From contig CAZZIU010000001.1 of assembly GCA_964654545.1 (NCBI GenBank), positions 1 to 64,000 on the forward strand: a stretch of DNA of 64,000 nucleotides, written 5' to 3'. The notes below the pieces were generated by a model. The model worked only from the letters and a program-made list of their open reading frames with translations. It ran no database searches and was not told where the DNA came from. Shown here in pieces: positions 41,221 through 50,113 of this stretch; within the stretch, counting starts at the first letter, position 1; each line of letters begins with the position of its first letter. The stretch comes from JABMOV01 sp964654545 (lineage in GTDB: Bacteria > Fidelibacterota > Marinisomatia > Marinisomatales > JABMOV01). Made by a program: the position numbers and the translations under genes.

Positions 41221-42365
41221 ATACAATTACCCTTAGCATGAAAAATTTCGATCGCCTATTACTGACAGCAGTGATAATGCTCACCATAATCGGAACGGTG
41301 ATGCTATATAGCGCCAGCTCTTCTCTATCTATGGCAGAAACGAGTGGACGCACAGATACATTGTTTTTGCAGCAGCATTTGAAACGTATTCTGGCTGGTA
41401 TCATCGTATTGTTTGCCTGTATTTTTGTGGATTATCGCACATTGAAACGATTCGCGCCCTGGTTGATGTACGGTTCTATCGCATTACTGTTACTTACAAA
41501 AGTGATCTTTCTGGCAAAAGGAATTCATGCTCCTGCACGTTGGTTATACCTTGGGTCATTATCGATTCAAACATCTGATATTGCCCGGCTTTCGCTCATC
41601 ATCTATTTGGCTGCGTATTTGGATTATAAGCGTGACCATATTAAAGATTTTTACAATGGATTCGTCCCTCCTGTTATCGTGATAGGTATTTTATTCGTTC
41701 TAATCGTATTGCAACCAGATTTTAGTACGGCAATGATGTTCGGAATAATAACAGCGGTAATGTTGTTTATGGGCGGCGCCAGAATGCCCCACCTTCTCGC
41801 CACCGGTACTAGCGCTCTAGCTGTTGCACTACCGGTGATGATGGCGATGCCTTACCGTAGAGCGCGAGTTATGGCTTGGTTGTATGGAACGGATGACGGA
41901 TCAATTGGCTATCAGGTCACACAATCGCTCATAAGTTTAGGAAATGGAGGGTTCTTTGGCCTGGGTCTCGGGAATAGTATGGAAAAGAATTTCTTTTTAC
42001 CTACGCCCCATACAGATTTTATTTTTTCAATTATCGGCGAGGAAATTGGCTTGATCGGAACGGTATTTATCCTGACACTATTCCTCCTCATTTTTCAGCG
42101 CGGAATAAAAATTGCGAAAGACTGCACTGATCCTTTTGGAATTTTTCTATCTCTCGGAATTGCATTTAATCTTGTGCTCTACGCCTTTATAAATGCAGCA
42201 GTAACCACTAATATATTTCCCGTTACCGGGCTTCCCATGCCGCTCATTAGTTACGGTGGTTCTACCATGATTACGAATTTTGCAGCGATAGGTATATTGC
42301 TCAATATCAGCCAATCACGGCGGGTTGTTTCACGACCGACTACCATGAAAAGGGTTAAAAGGTGA
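41217..42365 (+). CDS. ftsW: Septal peptidoglycan glycosyltransferase FtsW
   Basis: A 382-residue SEDS-family protein with about ten membrane helices that polymerises lipid II at the septum with FtsI. Markers are the M-L-Y-S-A-S-S segment near the N-terminus, the L-x-Q-P-D-F-S-T-A loop with the catalytic Asp, and P-H-T-D-F-I-F-S-I-I-G-E-E. I start it at ATG 41217, which overlaps the murD stop as ATGA; a longer frame from 41190 would overlap murD by 31 bases. Confidence 0.95.
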   Translation: MNTITLSMKNFDRLLLTAVIMLTIIGTVMLYSASSSLSMAETSGRTDTLFLQQHLKRILAGIIVLFACIFVDYRTLKRFAPWLMYGSIALLLLTKVIFLAKGIHAPARWLYLGSLSIQTSDIARLSLIIYLAAYLDYKRDHIKDFYNGFVPPVIVIGILFVLIVLQPDFSTAMMFGIITAVMLFMGGARMPHLLATGTSALAVALPVMMAMPYRRARVMAWLYGTDDGSIGYQVTQSLISLGNGGFFGLGLGNSMEKNFFLPTPHTDFIFSIIGEEIGLIGTVFILTLFLLIFQRGIKIAKDCTDPFGIFLSLGIAFNLVLYAFINAAVTTNIFPVTGLPMPLISYGGSTMITNFAAIGILLNISQSRRVVSRPTTMKRVKR

Positions 42366-43450
42366 AAATTGTGATTACAGGTGGTGGCACAGGTGGACAT
42401 TTATTTCCAGCCCTTGCAATTGGGACTGAATGGCAAAAACGGCATCCAGAGGGTGATGTGCATTATATTGGGTCCTCATACGGTATTGAAGCTGATTTAT
42501 TCCAGAAAAACAATGTATCCTATTCCCTCTTACCCATTCGTGGCCTACAGCGCGGATTTTCTAGGCGATCTATTGGAAGAAATATTCTATTACCAGGCAG
42601 ATTGATGCTTGCCTACTTAGAAGCCAAAAGTATTTTGCAGTCAATATCACCAAATGTGGTGGTAGGTACCGGTGGTTATGCCAGTGCCTTACCTGTGAAA
42701 ATTGCACTTAAACGAAATATCCCGGTGGTATTGCAGGAACAAAATTCAACTCCGGGTCTCACAACCCGCATGTTTGCGGGAAAAGCTAAACGCGTCTGTT
42801 TGGGATTTGAATCTGCCTCTGAATATTTAGCACAAAACGCAATTTTTACTGGAAATCCTATTCGCATTCCAGAGGTAAAAAGCGAAAAAAAGGATGCATT
42901 TAATCATTATCGGTTTTCTGAGAATAAACCGGTTGTGCTGCTGTTGGGAGGTAGCCAGGGTTCTGCTGTTTTAAACCAAATAATGCAGGTGGCTTCTGAA
43001 GCATTTACTACTTATAACATTCAAGTCCTTTGGCAGGTTGGAAACCGGAATTATGAATCTTATAATAAATATGATTCCAACCTCATTCGTGTCGTACCGT
43101 TTATTGATGATATGCAATCAGCATACAATGTCTCGGATGTTATTGTTAGCCGCGCTGGTGCAATAGCATTGGCAGAAATTTCCGCCTGGGGTAAACCCAG
43201 TATATTGATCCCACTCCCTTCAGCTGCAGGCGATCATCAGCGCAAAAACGCTCAGACTATGGTGCAATCCGGCGCATCCATCATGCTGGAAGAAAAAGAA
43301 TGTTCAGCGGAACATTTATTTCATTCTGTAAACGACATTCTTCAGGATACAAAACAGCTTGCTGCAATGCGTGATGCAGCGTCTGCTTTAGGAAATCCAC
43401 ATGCGACAGGTCGAATAGTCGATATCATTGATGAGGTGGCACAGGGATGA
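42362..43450 (+). CDS. murG: Lipid II synthase (UDP-GlcNAc transferase)
   Basis: A 362-residue GT-B enzyme adding GlcNAc to lipid I. The hallmark loop G-G-G-T-G-G-H-L-F-P-A-L is at 7-18; L-L-G-G-S-Q-G-S and the C-terminal S-R-A-G-A-I-A-L-A-E-I donor site are intact. It starts with GTG overlapping the ftsW end by 4 bases and overlaps murC by 4. Confidence 0.96.
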   Translation: MKIVITGGGTGGHLFPALAIGTEWQKRHPEGDVHYIGSSYGIEADLFQKNNVSYSLLPIRGLQRGFSRRSIGRNILLPGRLMLAYLEAKSILQSISPNVVVGTGGYASALPVKIALKRNIPVVLQEQNSTPGLTTRMFAGKAKRVCLGFESASEYLAQNAIFTGNPIRIPEVKSEKKDAFNHYRFSENKPVVLLLGGSQGSAVLNQIMQVASEAFTTYNIQVLWQVGNRNYESYNKYDSNLIRVVPFIDDMQSAYNVSDVIVSRAGAIALAEISAWGKPSILIPLPSAAGDHQRKNAQTMVQSGASIMLEEKECSAEHLFHSVNDILQDTKQLAAMRDAASALGNPHATGRIVDIIDEVAQG

Positions 43451-44832
43451 AATACCAATCCGTTAAAAATATCCACTTTGTAGGTATCGGTGGTATTGGG
43501 ATGTCCGGTATTGCAGAACTGCTCATTAATCTAGGTTTTCATGTTTCTGGTTCCGACCTAGCCAATTCGGAAATCATTGATAACCTGGAAAAGCTTGGAG
43601 CAACTATTTATAGCGGTCACAATGCAGAGAATGTGAAAGATGTGGATGTCCTTGTTTATTCCAGTGCCGTTAAGGCAGACAATCCCGAACTCATTGAAGC
43701 CAACCGGCGTGGAATTCCTGTGATTAGACGTGCAGAAATGTTAGGGGAACTGATGGCTGTTAAAACCACCAGTATTGGTGTAGCCGGTACCCATGGTAAA
43801 ACATCAACAACCTCTATGGTTGGTGCCGTACTCACAAAAGCAGGTTTAGACCCTACATTGGTTGTGGGAGGATTGGTAAAAACTTTGAACACCAACAGTG
43901 TTCTTGGTTCCGGTGATATAATAGTTGTTGAAGCAGATGAGTATGATCGCAGTTTTTTAGCATTGAATCCCACAATGAGCATTATCACCAACATTGAATT
44001 GGAGCACACGGATATTTATTCAGATTTGAACGATATTCAGCAATCTTTTATTCAGTACGCGAATTCATCCCCGTTCTACGGCCGTGTAGTAGCCTGCATC
44101 GATTCGCCGGGAGTACAGGACATTGTTTCGTCAATCAAAAAACCCGTGAAAACCTATGGGTTTTCCCATCAGGCGGATTATCAGGCAAAACATTTATCAT
44201 TTGATGGTTTTCAATCATCCTATACAGTTTTAAGAGACAAAAAAAAGTTGGGAGTTATTTCGTTACAGGTACCAGGTATTCACAACGTACTTAATTCTCT
44301 GGCTGTAGTGGCTCTTTGCCTTGAAATGGGTCTTACATTTGATGCAATTCGAGCTGGGTTGGCGTCCTATGGTGGGGTTAGACGTCGTTTTGAAATTAAA
44401 GGGCAAAGCAATGACATTATGGTCATTGATGATTATGCCCATCATCCTACGGAAGTAAAAGTGACTTTAAAAGCTGCCCGCAATGGATGGGATCGACGCA
44501 TCATCGCAATATTCCAACCTCATCTGTATTCAAGGACCCGTGATTTTTACAAAGAATTTGCATCTGCTTTCATGGATTGTGATGTATTTATTGTTGTCGA
44601 TGTATACCCTGCTCGTGAAGATCCAATTCCAGGGATCAGCGGTGAACTCGTTGCCGATGCCGCTCGTGAGTTAGGGCATCGCGAGGTGCATTATATCCCG
44701 AACTTCGATGATATTACACCGTTGCTGGATTCAATTGCTCAACCTGGAGATGTTGTCATATCTCTTGGAGCAGGGAGTATTTGGCGTTTTAGTGAATCGT
44801 ATGCCAAGCATTTAAAGGAAATCCATGGCTAG
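43447..44832 (+). CDS. murC: UDP-MurNAc:L-Ala ligase
   Basis: A 461-residue Mur ligase for the first stem residue. It opens with H-F-V-G-I-G-G-I-G-M-S-G, has the ATP loop G-T-H-G-K-T-S-T (about 117-124) and the D-D-Y-A-H-H-P-T-E motif typical of MurC. It is followed at once by ftsQ; in many genomes murB and ddl stand here, and both are missing. Overlaps with murG and ftsQ are 4 and 8 bases. Confidence 0.96.
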   Translation: MKYQSVKNIHFVGIGGIGMSGIAELLINLGFHVSGSDLANSEIIDNLEKLGATIYSGHNAENVKDVDVLVYSSAVKADNPELIEANRRGIPVIRRAEMLGELMAVKTTSIGVAGTHGKTSTTSMVGAVLTKAGLDPTLVVGGLVKTLNTNSVLGSGDIIVVEADEYDRSFLALNPTMSIITNIELEHTDIYSDLNDIQQSFIQYANSSPFYGRVVACIDSPGVQDIVSSIKKPVKTYGFSHQADYQAKHLSFDGFQSSYTVLRDKKKLGVISLQVPGIHNVLNSLAVVALCLEMGLTFDAIRAGLASYGGVRRRFEIKGQSNDIMVIDDYAHHPTEVKVTLKAARNGWDRRIIAIFQPHLYSRTRDFYKEFASAFMDCDVFIVVDVYPAREDPIPGISGELVADAARELGHREVHYIPNFDDITPLLDSIAQPGDVVISLGAGSIWRFSESYAKHLKEIHG

Positions 44833-45595
44833 AAAAAAGCAACATATAGAATCCATTCCACTCTGGATGCTGGGAAGCCCACTAATCCTGACGGTGTTTG
44901 CCCTAACTTTTTTGAGCTATCGATGGGCTACATTTACATCTACCACCAACATTGCTGCAATTAATATAAAGGGGCCTTCCCTTATCAAAAAATCAGAATA
45001 TTTGGATTTATTACCAGCCATTGATTCCATATCCATACTGTCACTGGACATTAAAAAAATTCATACAGAATTAGAGCAACATCCTTTTGTGAAGGCAGCC
45101 CGTGTATCACGTCGATTCCCAAAACGAGTCTTCGTTGAAATTATGGAGCGTCACCCTATTGCGTGGGTGAACAACGACGCGAATATTTATGTGGATCGTG
45201 ATGGAATTGTACTTCCATACCACAAAAAATTGGATGAATTGAACCTGCCAATAATGTCCAATTTTAATCCGGCTCCTGAACTATATCCTGAAGGTGAAAT
45301 GGTACTGTCCCAGCCAGTTCGTGAAGCCGGGAATATTTTGGTCTGGATGTTGGACGACTACCCAGGTCTATACGATAACCTTTCCGAAATCCGTTTAAAT
45401 CATAACGATGAGTATGAGTTGGTTCTCTCCTCCTATCCTACCCGTATTATCCTTGGAAATGATTTCATGCAGGAAAAATTGACGGTTTTAAAAGAATTTG
45501 AATCCTTGTTACTATCCAAACGAATGCTAACGGATTACACTTACCTGGATCTACGATACGACAATCAGGTGATTGCGAAAGAAAGACGATCATGA
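44825..45595 (+). CDS. ftsQ: Cell division protein FtsQ/DivIB
   Basis: A 256-residue bitopic protein: short basic cytoplasmic start, one membrane helix (about 17-38), then a POTRA domain (about 47-115) with I-N-I-K-G at its first strand and H-P-F-V-K-A-A-R-V-S-R-R-F-P, the usual FtsQ segment. The beta domain follows. It connects FtsL/FtsB to the early ring. The call is firm from the POTRA motif plus position between murC and ftsA. Confidence 0.92.
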   Translation: MARKKQHIESIPLWMLGSPLILTVFALTFLSYRWATFTSTTNIAAINIKGPSLIKKSEYLDLLPAIDSISILSLDIKKIHTELEQHPFVKAARVSRRFPKRVFVEIMERHPIAWVNNDANIYVDRDGIVLPYHKKLDELNLPIMSNFNPAPELYPEGEMVLSQPVREAGNILVWMLDDYPGLYDNLSEIRLNHNDEYELVLSSYPTRIILGNDFMQEKLTVLKEFESLLLSKRMLTDYTYLDLRYDNQVIAKERRS

Positions 45596-46854
45596 AAAAT
45601 TTGAATATGACGACGGATAAAAACATCGTTACAGGTATTGATATTGGTTCAGCGACTATTTCCTGCTGCGTAGTTGAAGTTGGTGATGGCGATCCTCGTT
45701 TATTGGGAATTGGCACTTCCCCTTCTACCGGGATCCGACGTGGGAGTATTATCCATAGAGATAAAGTTATATCAGAATTGGAAGTAGCGATTACCAATGC
45801 GGAAACCATGTCTAATATCAAAATACAAAATGCCTGGTGTTCCTTAACCGGTGATCATATTCGCGGAATTAATACCAATGGTGCAACGCCCATTCATAAA
45901 TCAACCGGGTCAGGCATACCACAGGAACAGGAAATTCAAAAAGAAGATGTGCAAAAAGCGTTAGAAATGACTAAAAACATTACGTTTCCTCCTGACCGCA
46001 ATATTCTTCACGTATTGCCACAAGAATTTATTATCGATACCATGACAGGCATCAAAGATCCCATTGGAATGACCGGCCGCCGTCTGGAAGCGCGTGTTCA
46101 TTTGGTTACTACGGCGATTTCAGCGATGACCAATATAGTCAACTGCATCGAGGAACTTGGAATTACAGTGAACGGACTTGTTTTCCAGGGTCTATCATCG
46201 GCATTGGCTGTGCTGGATCCCGATGAAATGGAGCTGGGAGTGGCTTGTGTTAATATCGGAGCCGAAACGACGGAAGTAACCGTCTTTTTTGATAGCGGTG
46301 TGCGACACACTGGAGTAATCCCAATTGGGGCAAATAGCGTCACCAATGACATTGCGGTTATGTTACAAGTACCTAAGAAAATCGCGGAAGATATCAAACA
46401 AAAATACGCCTCTTCAAAAGCATCCATGGCTTCACCAGAATTGGATTTTGATATACCTGATGAGGGAAAAGTAAAGCGCAAAGTTTCGGAACACGAATTG
46501 TCTCGATATGTGGAAGCTCGCATGATCGAAATTTTACAATTGTCTGCACGTGAGATTGCAAAGGCTGATATTCATGAAAAATTAACCTATGGCATGGTAT
46601 TAACGGGTGGTGGAGCAGAAATCAAAAATTTAGCCGGTTTGGCTGAGGAAGTATTAAAAACCCGGGTTCGAATTGGTACCCCCCGGGGAATTCGAGGAAT
46701 ATCTGACGTGGCTGCACAACCACGGTATTCCTGCGTTTTAGGACTTACAGAATGGTATCAGTTTAATCCTGAATCAAGCCATGTCCAGGAAGGCATACTC
46801 CATCCTGGAGCTTTGTTCAAGAAAATTGGACATTGGTTTAAAGAATTTTTCTAA
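45592..46854 (+). CDS. ftsA: Cell division protein FtsA
   Basis: A 420-residue actin-like ATPase that ties FtsZ to the membrane. The phosphate-1 loop G-I-D-I-G-S-A-T is near 15-22, and the SHS2-type 1C insert and G-V-V-L-T-G-G-G-A nucleotide region are present. The C-terminal end (F-K-K-I-G-H-W-F-K-E-F-F) is an amphipathic membrane-targeting helix. The start overlaps the ftsQ stop (ATGA); the Met at codon 6 is an alternative start. Confidence 0.95.
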   Translation: MKNLNMTTDKNIVTGIDIGSATISCCVVEVGDGDPRLLGIGTSPSTGIRRGSIIHRDKVISELEVAITNAETMSNIKIQNAWCSLTGDHIRGINTNGATPIHKSTGSGIPQEQEIQKEDVQKALEMTKNITFPPDRNILHVLPQEFIIDTMTGIKDPIGMTGRRLEARVHLVTTAISAMTNIVNCIEELGITVNGLVFQGLSSALAVLDPDEMELGVACVNIGAETTEVTVFFDSGVRHTGVIPIGANSVTNDIAVMLQVPKKIAEDIKQKYASSKASMASPELDFDIPDEGKVKRKVSEHELSRYVEARMIEILQLSAREIAKADIHEKLTYGMVLTGGGAEIKNLAGLAEEVLKTRVRIGTPRGIRGISDVAAQPRYSCVLGLTEWYQFNPESSHVQEGILHPGALFKKIGHWFKEFF

Positions 46855-46878
46855 CCTGGAAAATAAAGGAGCACGCTC

Positions 46879-48078
46879 ATGTTATTTGAATTCGATAATA
46901 TCGCCGAACAGAAAGCGAAACTAAAGGTCATAGGAGTTGGTGGAGGCGGCGGAAATGCCGTAAACCGAATGATTACATCTGGAATGGATGGAGTCGACTT
47001 TATTGTGATAAATACGGATTCCCAGGATCTGGAAGTCAATCCGGCAAAACATAAAATACAGATCGGAAAGAATCTTACCAAAGGGTTGGGAGCAGGTGCA
47101 AAAGCTGACATAGGCAAAGAGGCTGTTGAAACTGATCGGGAAGCTATTGAAGCCATGCTGGAAGGTGCCGATATGGTATTTATCACCTCCGGTATGGGTG
47201 GTGGTACCGGAACAGGAGCTTCTCCGGTTGTTGCCCAAATTAGCCGGGAAATGGGCATCCTTACCGTAGGTATTGTAACATTGCCCTTCATGTTTGAAGG
47301 GCCAAAACGAATGAATCGGGCTCTTGCAGGGATTTCAGAACTGCGCAAAGCCTGTGATACCATGATTGTTATCCCCAATCAAAAACTAATGACTATCGTG
47401 GATAAATCAACAACCCTCACAGAGGCCTTTCAATTGGCTGATTCAATTTTGCATCAGGCAGCCAAAGGAATCTCTGATCTGATTAATGTAAATGGAATCA
47501 TTAATCTTGATTTTGCCGATGTGGAAACAATCATGAAAAACATGGGCGAAGCCATCATGGGTACCGGAATTGCATCTGGTGAAGAGCGGGCAGTCTTGGC
47601 TGCTCAACAAGCTATTTCCAGCCCTTTATTGGACAATGCAAGTATAAATGGTGCTCAGGGAGTGTTGGTGAACATAACAGGCGGTTCAAATCTGACTTTG
47701 CATGAAGTAACCGATGCAACCCAGATTATCTTCGAAGAAGCCGGTAATGACGCCAATATCATTTTTGGAGCTGTTATCGATCCAAAACTGGAGGATCAAA
47801 TTGCAGTTACGGTAATCGCCACCGGGTTTAACCGAATGGAAGTTGCTGAAAAGGAAAATGAGACATTCCAACATCAAGACTCCAAAACCAAGATGAGCGA
47901 AACAAATGTCCTAGCGGAAAAAGCGAATGTACCGCTTCATAATCAAAAAACTACTCCTCCACCCGAAGAAGAGAAACAGGAACCGTCCAAACGGCGTCAT
48001 CTATTTGATGATACCAATCCTTCCCTGTTTGGTAAGGAGCTGGAAATTCCCGCCTTCATTCGCCGGCAACATGAGTAA
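46879..48078 (+). CDS. ftsZ: Cell division GTPase FtsZ
   Basis: A 399-residue tubulin-like GTPase forming the Z ring. The tubulin signature G-G-G-T-G-T-G lies at 107-113, and the N-terminal G-V-G-G-G-G-G-N-A-V nucleotide loop and the T7-loop N-L-D-F-A-D-V are intact. A variable linker (about 325-385) leads to the conserved C-terminal peptide E-I-P-A-F-I-R-R-Q, the FtsA-binding tail. A good AAAGGAG site precedes it after a 24-base gap, giving it an independent strong ribosome site at the end of the cluster. Confidence 0.97.
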   Translation: MLFEFDNIAEQKAKLKVIGVGGGGGNAVNRMITSGMDGVDFIVINTDSQDLEVNPAKHKIQIGKNLTKGLGAGAKADIGKEAVETDREAIEAMLEGADMVFITSGMGGGTGTGASPVVAQISREMGILTVGIVTLPFMFEGPKRMNRALAGISELRKACDTMIVIPNQKLMTIVDKSTTLTEAFQLADSILHQAAKGISDLINVNGIINLDFADVETIMKNMGEAIMGTGIASGEERAVLAAQQAISSPLLDNASINGAQGVLVNITGGSNLTLHEVTDATQIIFEEAGNDANIIFGAVIDPKLEDQIAVTVIATGFNRMEVAEKENETFQHQDSKTKMSETNVLAEKANVPLHNQKTTPPPEEEKQEPSKRRHLFDDTNPSLFGKELEIPAFIRRQHE

Positions 48079-48109
48079 TTAATACATTATATCATACAGG
48101 TTAGAAACA

Positions 48110-48137
48110 AAAAAGCCCCGGCTAACCGGGGCTTTTT
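48110..48137. terminator. Bidirectional rho-independent terminator after ftsZ
   Basis: A perfect 12-base-pair hairpin: AAAAAGCCCCGG (48110-48121), loop CTAA, CCGGGGCTTTTT (48126-48137). It closes the dcw cluster and, read from the other strand, rpmB. Its GC core is nearly the same as that of the terminator at 28272. Confidence 0.94.
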
Positions 48138-48157
48138 ATGTACTATCAATATATGGG

Positions 48158-48394
48158 TTAAATTTTCATTCCCTTTGCGCGCAATTCATTTACAACTTTT
48201 CGAATACCTTTTTTATCAATAATTCGTAACCCTCGAGTAGATACATTTAAGGTGATGTATCGTTTTTCGTCAGGCAGCCAAAAACGCTTTTGCTGTAAAT
48301 TAACATTAAAACGACGACGAGTTTTATTGTGTGCGTGACTGACACTATTGCCAAACATTGGTTTTTTCCCTGTCACGTCGCAGACTCTGCTCAT
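48158..48394 (-). CDS. rpmB: 50S ribosomal protein L28
   Basis: A 78-residue ribosomal protein with the typical start (C-D-V-T-G-K-K-P-M-F-G-N), the N-K-T-R-R-R-F-x-x-N-L centre and the L-R-I-I-D-K-x-G-I end. Only one Cys is visible, so it is the zinc-free form. It is convergent with ftsZ and divergent from the GNAT gene. Confidence 0.96.
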   Translation of the reverse strand: MSRVCDVTGKKPMFGNSVSHAHNKTRRRFNVNLQQKRFWLPDEKRYITLNVSTRGLRIIDKKGIRKVVNELRAKGMKI

Positions 48395-48507
48395 ATTTTC
48401 CTCAATAAATCTTTTTTAGTTCCAATAAAGCCGGTGAATTTAATCGGTTATTAAGTGTGGTACAATGACTTGTTATCGTAATTTTAATATCTACCGAAGA
48501 GGATTAA

Positions 48508-48969
48508 ATGAAAATCAGAAAAGCCAGTGTTTCCGATAAGAATATTATTAGAGATTTTAATATTGCGTTGGCCCTGGAAACGGAAAACCTAAAGCTGGAC
48601 CCTCTGCTGGTTATGCAAGGGGTTGAAGCTGTACTCGACGATAATAGCAAAGGCTTTTACCTGCTGGCTATCGAAGAGAATCATGTTATCGGTCAATTAA
48701 TGATAACCACCGAATGGTCCGATTGGAGAAATGGATATTTCTGGTGGATACAATCGGTGTTCATCCATCCGGATTTCAGACAACAAGGCGTTTTTAAACA
48801 ATTAACTCAGGGTGTTCGATCACTGGCTAATCATAAGTCCTCGATCTGTGGACTAAGGCTTTATGTTGACAATGAAAATGAAAATGCACGCCGTGTTTAT
48901 CAACAATTGGGTTGGATAAAGACCAATTATAGTTTATTTGAAATTGACTGGAATGATACACGCAAATAA
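48508..48969 (+). CDS. GNAT-family N-acetyltransferase
   Basis: A 153-residue GNAT protein: I-R-K-A-S-V-S-D-K start, W-W-I-Q-S-V-F-I-H-P-D-F-R-Q-Q-G-V acetyl-CoA strand and loop (about 88-106) and a C-terminal N-x-x-A-R-R-V-Y-x-x-L-G-W. The substrate is unknown; members include small-molecule and protein acetylases. It has a GAGGA ribosome site and lies 3 bases before dusB, so the two are probably co-transcribed. Confidence 0.88.
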   Translation: MKIRKASVSDKNIIRDFNIALALETENLKLDPLLVMQGVEAVLDDNSKGFYLLAIEENHVIGQLMITTEWSDWRNGYFWWIQSVFIHPDFRQQGVFKQLTQGVRSLANHKSSICGLRLYVDNENENARRVYQQLGWIKTNYSLFEIDWNDTRK

Positions 48970-48972
48970 CTG

Positions 48973-49959
48973 ATGAAAATCGGTACAATTGAAATACAAA
49001 ATCCCTTTTTGTTGGCTCCAATGGCCGGGGTAACTGATTATGCATTCCGTCTTCTTTGCAAAGAGCAGGGAGCCGGAGTTGTATATTCAGAATTTGTATC
49101 GGCCCATGGCATTATTCGTGAAAACAGTAAAACCCTGGATATGATCAGGTTTTCAGAAGCGGAAAGACCTATTGGTATCCAAATTTTTGGTGACGATCCT
49201 GATGTCATGGCAAAAGCTGCTCGAGAGGTTGTGGACCGATTTAATCCGGATATCATTGATATTAATTATGGCTGCCCTGTGCCGAAGGTTACAAAGCGCG
49301 GAGCAGGTTCGGCTGCCTTAAAAGATTTATGTTTAATGGATGATATTACCGCCGCAGTCGTGCAAACTGTTTCAGACAGGCCTGTTACGGTGAAAATGAG
49401 AGCTGGTTGGGATAAACATTCCATTGTAATCCCAGAAGCAGGTGAACGACTGGAAAAATTAGGTGTTACAGCAATTACACTTCATCCCCGGACAGCAAAC
49501 CAAAAATACACGGGGAAGGCGGATTGGTCACTTATCAGAAAACTTAAACAGGCGATCACTATTCCGGTCATTGGTAATGGTGATATTCAAAACAGTTCAG
49601 ATGTTGATAAAATGTTTTCTGAAACATCGTGTGATGCCATCATGATAGGTAGAGCTGCATTGGGAAACCCATGGATATTTCACGAATTAGTAAGTCATTT
49701 CAATGACCGACAGCCAACTACCCTATCCACAGAATCTCTTGTCAAAACCTGTAAAAGACATATGGATCTATTGATACAGGACAAAGGCGAAAAAATCGCG
49801 AGCAACCTGATCCGTAAACATTTTGGCTGGTATATTAAAGGATTCCCAGGTGCTGCCAGCATTCGAAAAAAATTAATGACTTCTTCTGGTTTAGAAGAAA
49901 TGTCGAACATTTTAGACTCAATTTTGGTGCCTGTCAAAAAACCTAGTATTATCCCATAA
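48973..49959 (+). CDS. dusB: tRNA-dihydrouridine synthase (DusB-like)
   Basis: A 328-residue FMN enzyme reducing uridine to dihydrouridine in tRNA. It starts P-F-L-L-A-P-M-A-G-V-T-D, followed by I-N-Y-G-C-P-V-P-K-V with the catalytic Cys, M-R-A-G-W-D, H-P-R-T and I-G-N-G-D-I, then M-I-G-R-A-A-L-G-N-P-W, the family landmarks in order. Length and C-P-V-P-K-V favour the DusB class. Confidence 0.93.
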   Translation: MKIGTIEIQNPFLLAPMAGVTDYAFRLLCKEQGAGVVYSEFVSAHGIIRENSKTLDMIRFSEAERPIGIQIFGDDPDVMAKAAREVVDRFNPDIIDINYGCPVPKVTKRGAGSAALKDLCLMDDITAAVVQTVSDRPVTVKMRAGWDKHSIVIPEAGERLEKLGVTAITLHPRTANQKYTGKADWSLIRKLKQAITIPVIGNGDIQNSSDVDKMFSETSCDAIMIGRAALGNPWIFHELVSHFNDRQPTTLSTESLVKTCKRHMDLLIQDKGEKIASNLIRKHFGWYIKGFPGAASIRKKLMTSSGLEEMSNILDSILVPVKKPSIIP

Positions 49960-50036
49960 TCCTGGAAGCCCATACCTCCCATAATACCCATCATCGAGGA
50001 AGTTTGCCTTTCCGGTTTACACAATCCAATCTATTG

Positions 50037-50066
50037 ATTAGCTGGGTCAACAATGGCTAATTTTTT
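50037..50066 (+). terminator. Possible weak terminator after dusB
   Basis: ATTAGC (50037-50042) can pair with GCTAAT (50056-50061) around a 13-base loop, followed by a T run. The stem is short and AT-rich, so it may be chance. Confidence 0.3.
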
Positions 50067-50113
50067 ACTCTTTCTTATTTCCAAAATCACTATTTATCAT
50101 ACATGAGGATTTC

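Noticed and set aside
46098..46523. 141-codon minus-strand frame inside ftsA
   Set aside because: Ser/Thr/Pro-rich shadow of ftsA with no recognisable domain.
46851..47378. Pro/Ile-rich 175-codon frame on the minus strand inside ftsZ
   Set aside because: It is antisense to a highly conserved gene, has a low-complexity composition expected from the opposite strand, and no ribosome site.
48395..48507. Possible promoter TTGTAC-N17-TAAATT for rpmB on the minus strand
   Set aside because: Only partial matches to consensus in very AT-rich DNA; such pairs occur by chance.
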